A stretch of DNA of 64,000 nt from Bacteroidales bacterium (lineage in GTDB: Bacteria > Bacteroidota > Bacteroidia > Bacteroidales > Bacteroidaceae), in assembly GCA_004554665.1 (NCBI GenBank), contig SFKY01000003.1, forward strand, positions 1-64,000, given 5' to 3'. A program made the position numbers and the translations under genes. Numbering within the stretch: position 1 is the stretch's first letter; the number at the start of each line of letters is the position of its first letter. Positions 1 through 7,747 of this stretch are shown here, piece after piece. The notes beneath the pieces were generated by a model. The model did no database searches. It was not told where the DNA came from and saw only the letters and a program-made list of their open reading frames with translations.

Positions 1-137
1 CGAGCATAATCCAAAAAATAACCCGTTTTTTTTGCGTTTTTTAGAGGTACCCTACCAAAAAGAAAAGCCTCTCCTACCCGAAACAACGTATAAAAGCCAC
101 CCTACGAAACATTTTAAAGAAAAAAACCACCAAAAAG

Positions 138-169
138 TTTGGCAGATTCAAAAATAGTCCGTACCTTTG
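138..169 (+). promoter_or_regulatory. Promoter of tRNA-Pro
   Basis: A Bacteroidetes-type sigma factor promoter. TTTG at 138-141 is the -33 element, followed after 20 bp by TAccTTTG at 162-169 as the -7 element. The tRNA begins 13 bp after the -7 element. Confidence 0.75.
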
Positions 170-182
170 CACCCGCAACGTT

Positions 183-255
183 CGGGATTTAGCGCAGTTG
201 GTAGCGCACACGTCTGGGGGGCGCGAGGTCGCTGGTTCGAGTCCAGTAATCCCGA
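183..255 (+). tRNA. tRNA-Pro, anticodon GGG
   Basis: A full cloverleaf can be folded by eye. The acceptor stem is 183-189 with 248-254, the D arm lies at 192-207, the anticodon loop at 214-220 carries GGG at 216-218, and the T arm is 231-247 with a TTCGAGT loop. The 3' CCA is not encoded, as usual in this phylum. There is one mismatch in the anticodon stem (210 with 224). The gene has its own promoter and terminator, so it is transcribed alone. Confidence 0.95.
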
Positions 256-261
256 CAGAAG

Positions 262-292
262 AGCGGAAGGTATTCGTACTTTCCGCTTTTTT
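262..292 (+). terminator. Terminator of tRNA-Pro
   Basis: An 11-bp stem (262-272 with 277-287, one G-T pair) closed by a TTCG tetraloop and followed by six T residues. It sits 6 bp past the tRNA 3' end. Confidence 0.9.
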
Positions 293-385
293 CATATCCA
301 CACCTCACCCATGCACGCCGCGGATGTAGCCACCGACAACCGCCAGCGCATCGCCTATCAACAAGATTGGCGGCAGACACAAAAG

Positions 386-443
386 CTAAATGCCACGTTT
401 AGCTCACCTAAATGCCACGTTTAGCCGCGTAAAGGTGGCATTT
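386..443. repeat. 22-bp-period repeat array A (three units)
   Basis: Units start at 386, 408 and about 429, spaced by 22 bp. The first two are identical 17-mers, CTAAATGCCACGTTTAG. The third is the same unit in the opposite sense and more diverged (TAAAGGTGGCATTTG). A GCGATT-CAC-AATCGC hairpin (444-458) abuts the array. The 480-bp gap between tRNA-Pro and the efflux operon otherwise holds only the promoter and leader described next. Confidence 0.85.
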
Positions 444-601
444 GCGATTCACAATCGCCATCAAGGTACGAACCTTTTCCTAACTCTGTAAATCTCACAA
501 AGATGAGCGTGTAGCGTTATACGCCCTTAAATGTTTGGGTAGGGTACACAATTAATGTTAAAACAATGCGAGCACCACAACAATGTTACAGGAAAAAGTA
601 G

Positions 602-609
602 TAACTTTG
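602..609 (+). promoter_or_regulatory. Likely -7 element of the efflux operon
   Basis: TAacTTTG is a good match to the Bacteroidetes -7 element. No clear TTTG lies about 20 bp upstream, so the -33 element is uncertain. It would give a leader of about 120 nt before the efflux adaptor gene. Confidence 0.5.
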
Positions 610-646
610 CCATCTCAAAAACTAAAAGGCGGAAATTAGTTTCCTG

Positions 647-695
647 CCTATTAGGAATAAATTTTCAGGAGAGTGCATTTATCCTAATTAATAGG
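647..695 (+). promoter_or_regulatory. Leader hairpin ahead of the efflux operon
   Basis: CCTATTAGGAATAAAT (647-662) is partly complementary to 677-695, giving a long bulged stem with a 14-nt loop inside the 5' leader. It is not followed by a T-run, so it is not a plain terminator. A role in message stability or regulation is inferred only. Confidence 0.4.
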
Positions 696-738
696 TGACA
701 ATAGAAATTATTAAACAAAACATTTATAATTGTTAGGT

Positions 739-1932
739 ATGAAAATCAAAAAAAGTTTGTTAGTGGCAGCGACGGTATCTGCTGCCTTCTTGGCGTCTTG
801 CAGTGGCGGTGGCTCACTCCCCAAAGGCGACAACGAGTTTGCTGTGCGTACAGTAAGCACATCGGCTGCCTCATTGCAGGCCACCTATCCTGCTACCATC
901 AAGGGTATTCAGGACGTAGAGGTGCGCCCGAAGGTGTCGGGCTTCATCACCAAGGTATTGGTACATGAAGGCGAGACCGTCAGGGCCGGACAGGTACTGT
1001 TCACCATCGACAGCGAGACCTATGCTGCTGCCGTGCGTCAGGCCCAAGCTGCCGTCAACACCGCCAAGAGCCAATTGAGTACCAGCAAGCTCACCTACGA
1101 GAACAACAAACGCCTCTTCGAGAAGAAGATTATTGGTCAGTTTGAGTTGTCTTCTGCCGAGAATTCATACGCTACGGCACAGGCCACATTGGCTCAGGCC
1201 GAGGCCTCGCTGGCATCTGCCAAGGAAACCCTGAGCTGGTGCTCCGTGAAGAGCCCCTCTGCAGGCGTAGTGGGCAGCTTGCCTTTCAAGGTGGGCGCCT
1301 TGGTAAGCGCCAGCAACTCGCTTACCACCGTATCGGATATCAGCACGATGGAGGTATTCTTCTCCATGTCCGAGAGAGAGATTCTCGCACTCACCCGCAC
1401 ATCGGGCAGCGCACAGGCTGCCATCGCTGCCATTCCCGACGTGAAACTGCAGCTCACAGACGGCAGCATCTACAATCACCCGGGCAAGGTGGTAAAGATG
1501 AGCGGTGTCATCGACGCAGCTACGGGTTCACTGTCGCTCATTGCCCACTTCGCCAACCCCGAGCGTCTGCTGAAGAGCGGTGGCGCAGGTCAGATTGTCA
1601 TCCCGTCTGAGGAAGCCAACGCTGTCATCATCCCGCAGGAAGCTACCTCTGAGGTGCAGAACAAGATCTTCGTCTACGTAGTAGGCAAGGACAACAAGGT
1701 AAAATACACCGAAATCACTGTCAACCCGCAGAACGATGGCAAGAACTACATCGTCACATCAGGTCTCAAGCCCGGCGACCGCTATGTGTCGAAAGGTATA
1801 ACCTCACTCAATGACGGCATGGAGATCAAACCCATCACCGAAGAACAGTATCTCAAGAAGATTGACGATGCTGCCAAGCTCGGCGAGAAGCAGGGATCGG
1901 CCTCTGGTTTTGTGGACGTAATGAAGAAGTAA
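739..1932 (+). CDS. RND efflux periplasmic adaptor (AcrA/MexA type)
   Basis: This is the membrane fusion protein that links the inner-membrane RND pump to the outer-membrane channel. It has 397 residues. An N-terminal lipoprotein signal ends at LASC (Cys21), so it is predicted to be a lipid-anchored periplasmic protein. A biotinyl-lipoyl-like half-motif lies at about 50-95, followed by an alpha-helical hairpin rich in Ala and Gln at about 100-165, then the second lipoyl half and beta-barrel domains, the normal order for the family. I chose ATG 739 over TTG 730 because the signal peptide begins there. It is the first gene of a tight operon, 14 bp before the pump gene. The substrate cannot be told from sequence. 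No local repressor gene was found. Confidence 0.93.
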   Translation: MKIKKSLLVAATVSAAFLASCSGGGSLPKGDNEFAVRTVSTSAASLQATYPATIKGIQDVEVRPKVSGFITKVLVHEGETVRAGQVLFTIDSETYAAAVRQAQAAVNTAKSQLSTSKLTYENNKRLFEKKIIGQFELSSAENSYATAQATLAQAEASLASAKETLSWCSVKSPSAGVVGSLPFKVGALVSASNSLTTVSDISTMEVFFSMSEREILALTRTSGSAQAAIAAIPDVKLQLTDGSIYNHPGKVVKMSGVIDAATGSLSLIAHFANPERLLKSGGAGQIVIPSEEANAVIIPQEATSEVQNKIFVYVVGKDNKVKYTEITVNPQNDGKNYIVTSGLKPGDRYVSKGITSLNDGMEIKPITEEQYLKKIDDAAKLGEKQGSASGFVDVMKK

Positions 1933-1946
1933 AACGATATTAGACT

Positions 1947-4900
1947 ATGACATTTACAAACTTTATAAAGCGCCCGGTACTCTCGACGGTGATTTCCATC
2001 TTCTTCGTGTTGCTGGGTCTTATCGGCATCATCTCGCTGCCTATCGAGCAGTACCCGGATGTGGCACCACCAACTATCTCGGTGCAGACTACATACACGG
2101 GTGCCGACGCGCAGACGGTGCTCAACTCGGTTGTCACGCCGCTCGAGGAGAGCATCAACGGTGTGGAGAACATGACCTACATGACATCGCAGGCCACCAA
2201 CGACGGTTCTTGTATGATTACCGTCTACTTTAAGCAGGGTTCCGACCCCGATATGGCTGCCGTGAACGTGCAAAACCGTGTGAGCCAGGCACAGGCGTTG
2301 CTGCCGGCCGAGGTTACACGTGTGGGTGTGACGGTGCAGAAGCGCCAGACATCTAACGTATTGATGTTCTCACTCACCACGGAAGATGGCCGTTACGACG
2401 ACGTATTCCTCACCAACTATGCCAATATCAACATTATCCCGGCCCTGAAGCGTATCACGGGTGTGGGCGATGTACAGTCGCCAGGTATGAAGACATACTC
2501 CATGCGTATCTGGCTGCAGCCCGATAAGATGAAGCAGTATAATCTCATCCCGTCAGACATCTCCGCCGCCCTGGCCGAGCAGAACATCGAGGCTGCCCCG
2601 GGTAAGTTTGGCGAGCAGAGCGACATGGCTTTTGAATACACCATGCGCTATAAAGGTCGTCTGAAGACGGCCGAGGAATACGGCGACATCATCATCTCCA
2701 GCAACCAGAATGGCCAGACGCTCCGCTTGAAGGACGTTGCCAAGGTAGAACTGGGCGGTCTGGTGTACAGTGTGGCCATGCGCAACAACAACCAGCCCTC
2801 TGTGATGGGTATGGTGCAGCAGATTGCCGGCTCCAACGCCAACCAGATTGCCAGCGACGTGAAGAAGGAGCTGGAGAAGCAGGCCAAATCGTTCCCTCCG
2901 GGCATGATTTACAAGATCAACATGGACGTGACCGAGTTCCTGTATGCCTCTATTGAGGAGGTTATCTTCACGCTTGTGCTCACCCTGTTGCTGGTGTTCC
3001 TTGTGGTATATGTGTTCCTGCAGGACTTCAGGTCTACCCTTATCCCAATGATTGCGGTACCTGTAGCCTTGATAGGTACGTTCCTCTTCCTCTGGATATT
3101 CGGTTTCTCCGTCAACTTGTTGGTACTTTCAGCCCTCTTGTTGGCCATCGCCATTGTGGTCGATGACGCCATTGTGGTGGTCGAGGCCGTCCATGCCAAG
3201 CTGGACCAAGGATACAAGAGCGCACTCACGGCCTCTATCGATGCGATGAACGAGATTTCGGGTGCCATCATCTCCATCACGTTGGTGATGTCGGCTGTGT
3301 TTATCCCCGTGTCGTTCATGGGCGGAACAAGTGGTACTTTCTACCGCGAGTTTGGTATCACCATGGCCGTATCTATCCTTATCTCGGCCATCAACGCCCT
3401 TACGCTGTCGCCCGCGCTGTGTGCCATGTTCCTGAAACCTCACGAGGAGGGTCATGAGAAGAAGAATTCTTTCATCGATCGCTTCCATGCCGGCTTCAAC
3501 TACCAGTATGAGAAGGTCTTGGCGAAATATAAGAATGGTGTAGCCAACGTCATCCATCACCGCATCATGGCCGGTGTGGCCGTAGTGGTGGGTATTGTGG
3601 CGCTGGTAGTAACGATGGCCACGACCAAGACAGGACTGGTACCCGACGAGGACACAGGTGTACTCTTCTGTACGGTCTCTATGGCTCCGGGAACCAGTCA
3701 GAACCGCACACAGGAGGTGATTGACCAGATAGACAAGATGCTGGCTGCCAACCCGGCTATCAAGAGTCGCGAACAGTTGGTAGGTTACAACTTCATAGCC
3801 GGCCAAGGTTCAGACCAGGCAACGTTTATTGTCAAGCTGAAGCCTTTTGAGGAGCGTCCGAGCGGATTCTTCTACAACCTCTCCGGACTGTGGCAGGGCG
3901 ACGGTCTGATGCGTTTCTTCGTCAATCCGCAAGCTGTCAACTCGGTATTGGGTATGATCTACAAGCAGACTGCCGAGATTAAAGACGCGCAGATTCTGGC
4001 TTTCGCGCCGCCTATGATCAACGGATTCGGTGCGACCAACGGTCTGACGTTCTCGATGCAGGACAAGACCGGTGGAGACCTGAACAAGTTCTTCGAGATT
4101 ACCAAAAAGTATCTGGCAGAGCTCAACAAGCGTCCGGAGATTGCCAACGCCATGACCTCTTACAACCCCAACTATCCACAGTATATGGTTGATGTGGACG
4201 TAGCCAAGTGTAAGCAGAGCGGCATTACGCCCAGCACGGTACTGAGTACCTTGCAGGGTTACTATGGCGGTCTCTACGCATCCAACTTCAATGCCTACGG
4301 TAAACTCTACCGCGTCATGATTCAGGGAAATGTCGAAAGCCGCGCCAAACCCGACGACATCACCAACATCTATGTGCGTACGCCGCAGGGAATGTCGCCG
4401 GTAAGCGAGTTCTGTTCACTCCGCCGCGTCTACGGACCGTCTAACGTGAACCGTTTCAACCTCTTCACCTGTATCAACGTCAACGCTTCAGCCGCCGATG
4501 GCTATTCTTCCGGTCAGGCTATCAAGGCCGTAGAGGAAGTGGCAGAGCAGGTATTGCCCGACGGTTACGGCCTCGACTATTCAGGTCTGACCCGTTCGGA
4601 GCAGGAGTCGAGCAATTCCACGGGCATCATCTTCGCCCTGTGTCTCGTCTTCGTGTACCTGATTCTGTCTGCACAGTACGAGAGCTACATCCTTCCGTTG
4701 GCAGTAATCCTTTCGATACCGTTCGGACTTGCTGGAGCCTTCATCTTCACCGACCTGTTCGGCCACTCCAACGACATCTACATGCAGATTGCGCTCATCA
4801 TGCTGATCGGTCTGTTGGCCAAGAATGCCATCTTGATTGTGCAGTTTGCCTTGGAGCGCCGTATGACGGGTATGGCCATCCGCTACTCGGCCATTCTGGG

Positions 4901-5231
4901 TGCCGGAGCACGTCTCCGTCCTATCCTGATGACCTCGCTGGCCATGATTATCGGTCTGTTGCCGCTGATGTTTGCCTCGGGTGTAGGCAAGAACGGTAAC
5001 CAGACACTCGGCGCTGCCGCCGTGGGCGGTATGCTCATCGGTACACTCTGCCAGATCTTCATCGTGCCGGCACTGTTCGCCGTCTTCCAGTGGTTGCAAG
5101 AGAAGCTCAGACCGCTCAAGTTTGAGGACGAAGAGAATGAAGAGGCCGCTGCCGAACTGGAGCAGTATGCACACGCCAAAGCAACGGTAACCCCCGAAAA
5201 CTATAAGAACCAATATGATGAAAATAAATAA
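1947..5231 (+). CDS. RND multidrug efflux transporter (AcrB/HAE1 family)
   Basis: The inner-membrane proton-driven pump of a tripartite efflux system, 1094 residues, slightly longer than the usual 1030-1050 because of an acidic and Ala-rich tail. The first helix starts at about residue 10 (RPVLSTVISIFFVLLG). Two periplasmic porter regions separate the two sets of membrane helices. The proton-relay pair is seen in the helix IAIVVDDAIVVVEAVH at about residue 405, and the partner lysine in LIGLLAKNAILIVQFA near residue 950. The family exports amphiphilic compounds such as bile salts, dyes and antibiotics. Its stop codon lies inside the next gene (17-bp overlap), which suggests translational coupling to the outer-membrane channel. 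Confidence 0.95.
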   Translation: MTFTNFIKRPVLSTVISIFFVLLGLIGIISLPIEQYPDVAPPTISVQTTYTGADAQTVLNSVVTPLEESINGVENMTYMTSQATNDGSCMITVYFKQGSDPDMAAVNVQNRVSQAQALLPAEVTRVGVTVQKRQTSNVLMFSLTTEDGRYDDVFLTNYANINIIPALKRITGVGDVQSPGMKTYSMRIWLQPDKMKQYNLIPSDISAALAEQNIEAAPGKFGEQSDMAFEYTMRYKGRLKTAEEYGDIIISSNQNGQTLRLKDVAKVELGGLVYSVAMRNNNQPSVMGMVQQIAGSNANQIASDVKKELEKQAKSFPPGMIYKINMDVTEFLYASIEEVIFTLVLTLLLVFLVVYVFLQDFRSTLIPMIAVPVALIGTFLFLWIFGFSVNLLVLSALLLAIAIVVDDAIVVVEAVHAKLDQGYKSALTASIDAMNEISGAIISITLVMSAVFIPVSFMGGTSGTFYREFGITMAVSILISAINALTLSPALCAMFLKPHEEGHEKKNSFIDRFHAGFNYQYEKVLAKYKNGVANVIHHRIMAGVAVVVGIVALVVTMATTKTGLVPDEDTGVLFCTVSMAPGTSQNRTQEVIDQIDKMLAANPAIKSREQLVGYNFIAGQGSDQATFIVKLKPFEERPSGFFYNLSGLWQGDGLMRFFVNPQAVNSVLGMIYKQTAEIKDAQILAFAPPMINGFGATNGLTFSMQDKTGGDLNKFFEITKKYLAELNKRPEIANAMTSYNPNYPQYMVDVDVAKCKQSGITPSTVLSTLQGYYGGLYASNFNAYGKLYRVMIQGNVESRAKPDDITNIYVRTPQGMSPVSEFCSLRRVYGPSNVNRFNLFTCINVNASAADGYSSGQAIKAVEEVAEQVLPDGYGLDYSGLTRSEQESSNSTGIIFALCLVFVYLILSAQYESYILPLAVILSIPFGLAGAFIFTDLFGHSNDIYMQIALIMLIGLLAKNAILIVQFALERRMTGMAIRYSAILGAGARLRPILMTSLAMIIGLLPLMFASGVGKNGNQTLGAAAVGGMLIGTLCQIFIVPALFAVFQWLQEKLRPLKFEDEENEEAAAELEQYAHAKATVTPENYKNQYDENK

Positions 5232-6615
5232 GACAAACAGTATCGTCATAGGCCTTGCAGCACTCCTCCTGAGTGGCTGCAAGAGCCTCTACGGAAAATA
5301 TGAGCGCCCCGATGTCACGACGACCGGACTGGTCAGGGATGCCGTCTCCGCCACCGACACGCTGGCGGTGACCGACACGGCCTCGTTTGCCAACATCCCT
5401 TGGCGCAGTGTATTTACAGACCCCCAGCTCCAGGGACTGATAGAGCAGGGACTGACGCACAATCCCAACCTGCTCAACGCTGCCCTCAACGTCAAGATGG
5501 CTGAGGCACAACTGATGTCGGCCAAGCTGGCCTTCCTCCCGTCGTTCAGCTTCACCCCGCAGGGCACCATCGCCTCGTGGGACGGCAACAAAGCCACCAA
5601 GACCTACAGCCTGCCTGTCAATGCCAGCTGGAACATCGACCTCTTCGGCAACCTGCTGTCGCAGAAACGAGGCGCACAGATGGCACTCCTTCAGGTAAAG
5701 GACTATCAGGTATCGGTACAGACCACGGTCATCGCCAACATCGCCAACATGTACTACACGCTCCTGATGCTTGACAAGCAGATGGAACTCATCGGCGATA
5801 TGGAGAAGCTCACCAAGGACACTTGGGACAAGATGGCCATTCTCAAAGAGACCCGCTCAGGCTACTACTCTACTGCCGTGCAGGCTGCCGAGAGCAACTA
5901 CTACTCGGTGCTGACCCAGAAGACCGACCTGCAGCGACAGATCCGCGAGGTGGAAAACTCGCTCTCGCTCCTCATCGGCCAGCAGGCGCAGACCATCGCA
6001 CGCGGCCGCTTGGAGAACCAGAGTCTTCCCGAACATTTCTCGACAGGAGTAGGCATCCAACTGCTCAACAACCGTGCCGATGTGCATGCGGCAGAGATGA
6101 ATCTGGCTCAGTGCTTCTACGCAGTAGAGACCGCACGCAGCCGATTCTATCCCTCTATCAACATCAGTGGCAGCGGCATCTTCACCAACAGCAGCGGCGC
6201 CGGCATCGTCAATCCCGGCAAGTGGCTGCTCAATGCTGTAGGTTCGCTCACACAGCCCATTTTCCAGAACGGCAAGCTCGTTGCCGGCCTCAAAGTGGCC
6301 AAGGCACAGTACGAGCAGGCCTATAACACATGGCAAAACGCAGTCCTCTCTGCCGGAAGCGAGGTGAGCAACGCGCTGGTGCTCTACAACTCGTCTGCAG
6401 AGAAGAGTGCCATTGAGGCCAAGCAAATCACAGCGCTGCAGAACAATGTGGAGTCTACCCTCGAACTGTTCGACGGCAAGAGCATCACATACCTTGAGGT
6501 CATCCAAGCACAGAGCAGCTTGCTCAATGTGCAGCTGAGCAAGGTGGCAGACGACTTCTACAAGATGCAGGCCGTGGTCAATCTCTATCAGGCACTGGGC
6601 GGAGGCGCCAAGTAA
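5215..6615 (+). CDS. RND efflux outer-membrane lipoprotein (TolC/OprM/NodT family)
   Basis: The outer-membrane channel of the efflux system, 466 residues. The N-terminus has a lipoprotein signal ending at LLSGC (Cys22). Two outer-membrane-efflux repeats follow, with the characteristic long Ala/Gln/Leu-rich helices (for example near 100-200 and 290-440) that form the periplasmic tunnel. Two ATG codons open the gene at 5215 and 5218; either may be used. It overlaps the end of the pump gene by 17 bp and completes the adaptor-pump-channel order that is standard in Bacteroidales. Confidence 0.93.
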   Translation: MMKINKTNSIVIGLAALLLSGCKSLYGKYERPDVTTTGLVRDAVSATDTLAVTDTASFANIPWRSVFTDPQLQGLIEQGLTHNPNLLNAALNVKMAEAQLMSAKLAFLPSFSFTPQGTIASWDGNKATKTYSLPVNASWNIDLFGNLLSQKRGAQMALLQVKDYQVSVQTTVIANIANMYYTLLMLDKQMELIGDMEKLTKDTWDKMAILKETRSGYYSTAVQAAESNYYSVLTQKTDLQRQIREVENSLSLLIGQQAQTIARGRLENQSLPEHFSTGVGIQLLNNRADVHAAEMNLAQCFYAVETARSRFYPSINISGSGIFTNSSGAGIVNPGKWLLNAVGSLTQPIFQNGKLVAGLKVAKAQYEQAYNTWQNAVLSAGSEVSNALVLYNSSAEKSAIEAKQITALQNNVESTLELFDGKSITYLEVIQAQSSLLNVQLSKVADDFYKMQAVVNLYQALGGGAK

Positions 6616-6655
6616 ACGGTACCTATATCAATAATCCTATAACAGATTCAAGTAT

Positions 6656-7438
6656 ATGGCAAGTCAAATAAGTTCGAAAGCCGAGGTATCACCGAGAGCG
6701 AAGATCGGAGACAACTGCAAGATCTTCCCCTTTGCCTACATAGAGGACGACGTGGTGATTGGAGACGGCTGCATTATATTCCCATTCGTCAGCATCCTGA
6801 ACGGAACGCGCATGGGCAACAATAACAAGGTACACCAGGGTGCCGTGGTGGGTGCACTTCCGCAGGATTTCAACTTCCGTGGCGAGAAGACCGAGCTCAT
6901 CATTGGCAACGGTAACATCATCCGTGAGAATGTAGTTATCAACCGCGCCACCCACACGGGCGGCCAGACGGTTATAGGCAACTACAATTTCCTCATGGAG
7001 GGTTCTCATATCTCTCACGACACCAAGGTGGGCGACCACTGTGTCTTTGGTTATGGCACCAAGATTGCTGGCGACTGCGAGATTGGCGACGGTGTCATCT
7101 TCAGTAGCGGTGTCATTGAGAATGCACGCACCCGCGTGGGCGAAGGCAGCATGATACAGGCCGGAACCACGTTCTCCAAAGACGTGCCGCCCTTTGTCAT
7201 AGCCGGTGGAAAACCCATTGCGTACAGCGGTCCCAACTTTACGATGATGACCGCCAATGGTATCGACGAAAAAGTACAGAAACATGTAGCCAATGCGTAC
7301 CGTCTGGTATTCCATGGACAGACCAGCGTCTTTGATGCGGTACTCCAAATCAAGGCACAGGTGCCCGATGGCCCGGAAATCAGAATCATTACCGATTTCC
7401 TCGATTCCACCAAGACGGGAATCATGAGCAAAGTATAA
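6656..7438 (+). CDS. lpxA: Acyl-ACP--UDP-N-acetylglucosamine O-acyltransferase
   Basis: Cytoplasmic enzyme that transfers a 3-hydroxyacyl chain from acyl carrier protein to UDP-GlcNAc, the first step of lipid A synthesis. It has 260 residues, the usual length. Residues 4-190 are a left-handed beta-helix of hexapeptide repeats, followed by the C-terminal helical domain. The motif EGSHISHDTKVGDHC places a His in the position of the family's catalytic His. The gene lies 40 bp after the efflux channel and is followed by a strong terminator. In many Bacteroidales lpxA sits with lpxD and the lpxC-fabZ fusion; here it stands away from them, so a second acyltransferase of this family elsewhere in the genome cannot be excluded. 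Confidence 0.88.
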   Translation: MASQISSKAEVSPRAKIGDNCKIFPFAYIEDDVVIGDGCIIFPFVSILNGTRMGNNNKVHQGAVVGALPQDFNFRGEKTELIIGNGNIIRENVVINRATHTGGQTVIGNYNFLMEGSHISHDTKVGDHCVFGYGTKIAGDCEIGDGVIFSSGVIENARTRVGEGSMIQAGTTFSKDVPPFVIAGGKPIAYSGPNFTMMTANGIDEKVQKHVANAYRLVFHGQTSVFDAVLQIKAQVPDGPEIRIITDFLDSTKTGIMSKV

Positions 7439-7476
7439 TTCATACCTATTATTTAAAAATATATTTTGGTATTGCG

Positions 7477-7508
7477 GAGGGCTTGTCGTGAGGCAAGCCC
7501 TCTTTTTT
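7477..7508 (+). terminator. Terminator after lpxA
   Basis: A perfect 9-bp GC-rich stem (7477-7485 with 7494-7502), an 8-nt loop and a run of six T. It ends the efflux/lpxA transcription unit. Confidence 0.9.
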
Positions 7509-7525
7509 GTAGCCGTTTCCACCGC

Positions 7526-7562
7526 CCCATGGGAGAGGAAGAGGTATAGGGTGAGGGCACCT
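7526..7562. repeat. C-rich intergenic repeat fragment (type 2)
   Basis: Read on the minus strand this contains GCCCTCACCCTATACC followed by a C/T-rich stretch and CCCATGGGG. Nearly the same words occur on the plus strand at 27646-27680, and a related C-rich palindrome lies at 63342-63393. This is probably a degraded dispersed palindromic element of a kind common between genes in this phylum. Confidence 0.45.
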
Positions 7563-7570
7563 ATATACCG

Positions 7571-7628
7571 TAAATGCCATGATTAGCGCACTAAAGGTGG
7601 CATTGAGCCCTCGTAAACGCCATGTTTG
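7571..7628. repeat. 22-bp-period repeat array B (three units)
   Basis: TAAA-N7-(T/A)TTA-type units start at 7571, 7592 and 7614 (steps 21 and 22 bp), alternating between the GCCA and TGGC sense. The array lies between the lpxA terminator and the proposed operator at 7647. The 300-bp gap between lpxA and the GH31 gene otherwise shows no coding content. Confidence 0.8.
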
Positions 7629-7646
7629 AAAAAATCGCCCGTAAAC

Positions 7647-7676
7647 ACTACCCATCGAGAGACTTTTGTTGTCTTA
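7647..7676 (+). promoter_or_regulatory. Proposed PUL operator, site 1
   Basis: ACTACCC (7647-7653), 14 bp, then GTTGTCTTA (7668-7676). The same pair with the same spacing occurs ahead of four other glycoside hydrolase units in this window. It lies about 70-100 bp upstream of the GH31 start. The bound regulator is unknown; an AraC-type hybrid two-component regulator would fit the two-half-site layout. Confidence 0.5.
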
Positions 7677-7747
7677 CTAATAAACAGGGATGGAGAAGTG
7701 GGTCGTACCCATACTTTCATCCGCTCCGTCATCCCATCGCAGACTCA

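Noticed and set aside
386..443. CRISPR array
   Set aside because: Units are 17 bp with 5-bp spacers, spacers are not 30-40 bp unique sequences, and no cas gene is near. The other arrays have the same geometry.
183..443. Integration site of a mobile element at tRNA-Pro
   Set aside because: No repeat of the tRNA 3' end was found nearby and no integrase gene is present in the window.
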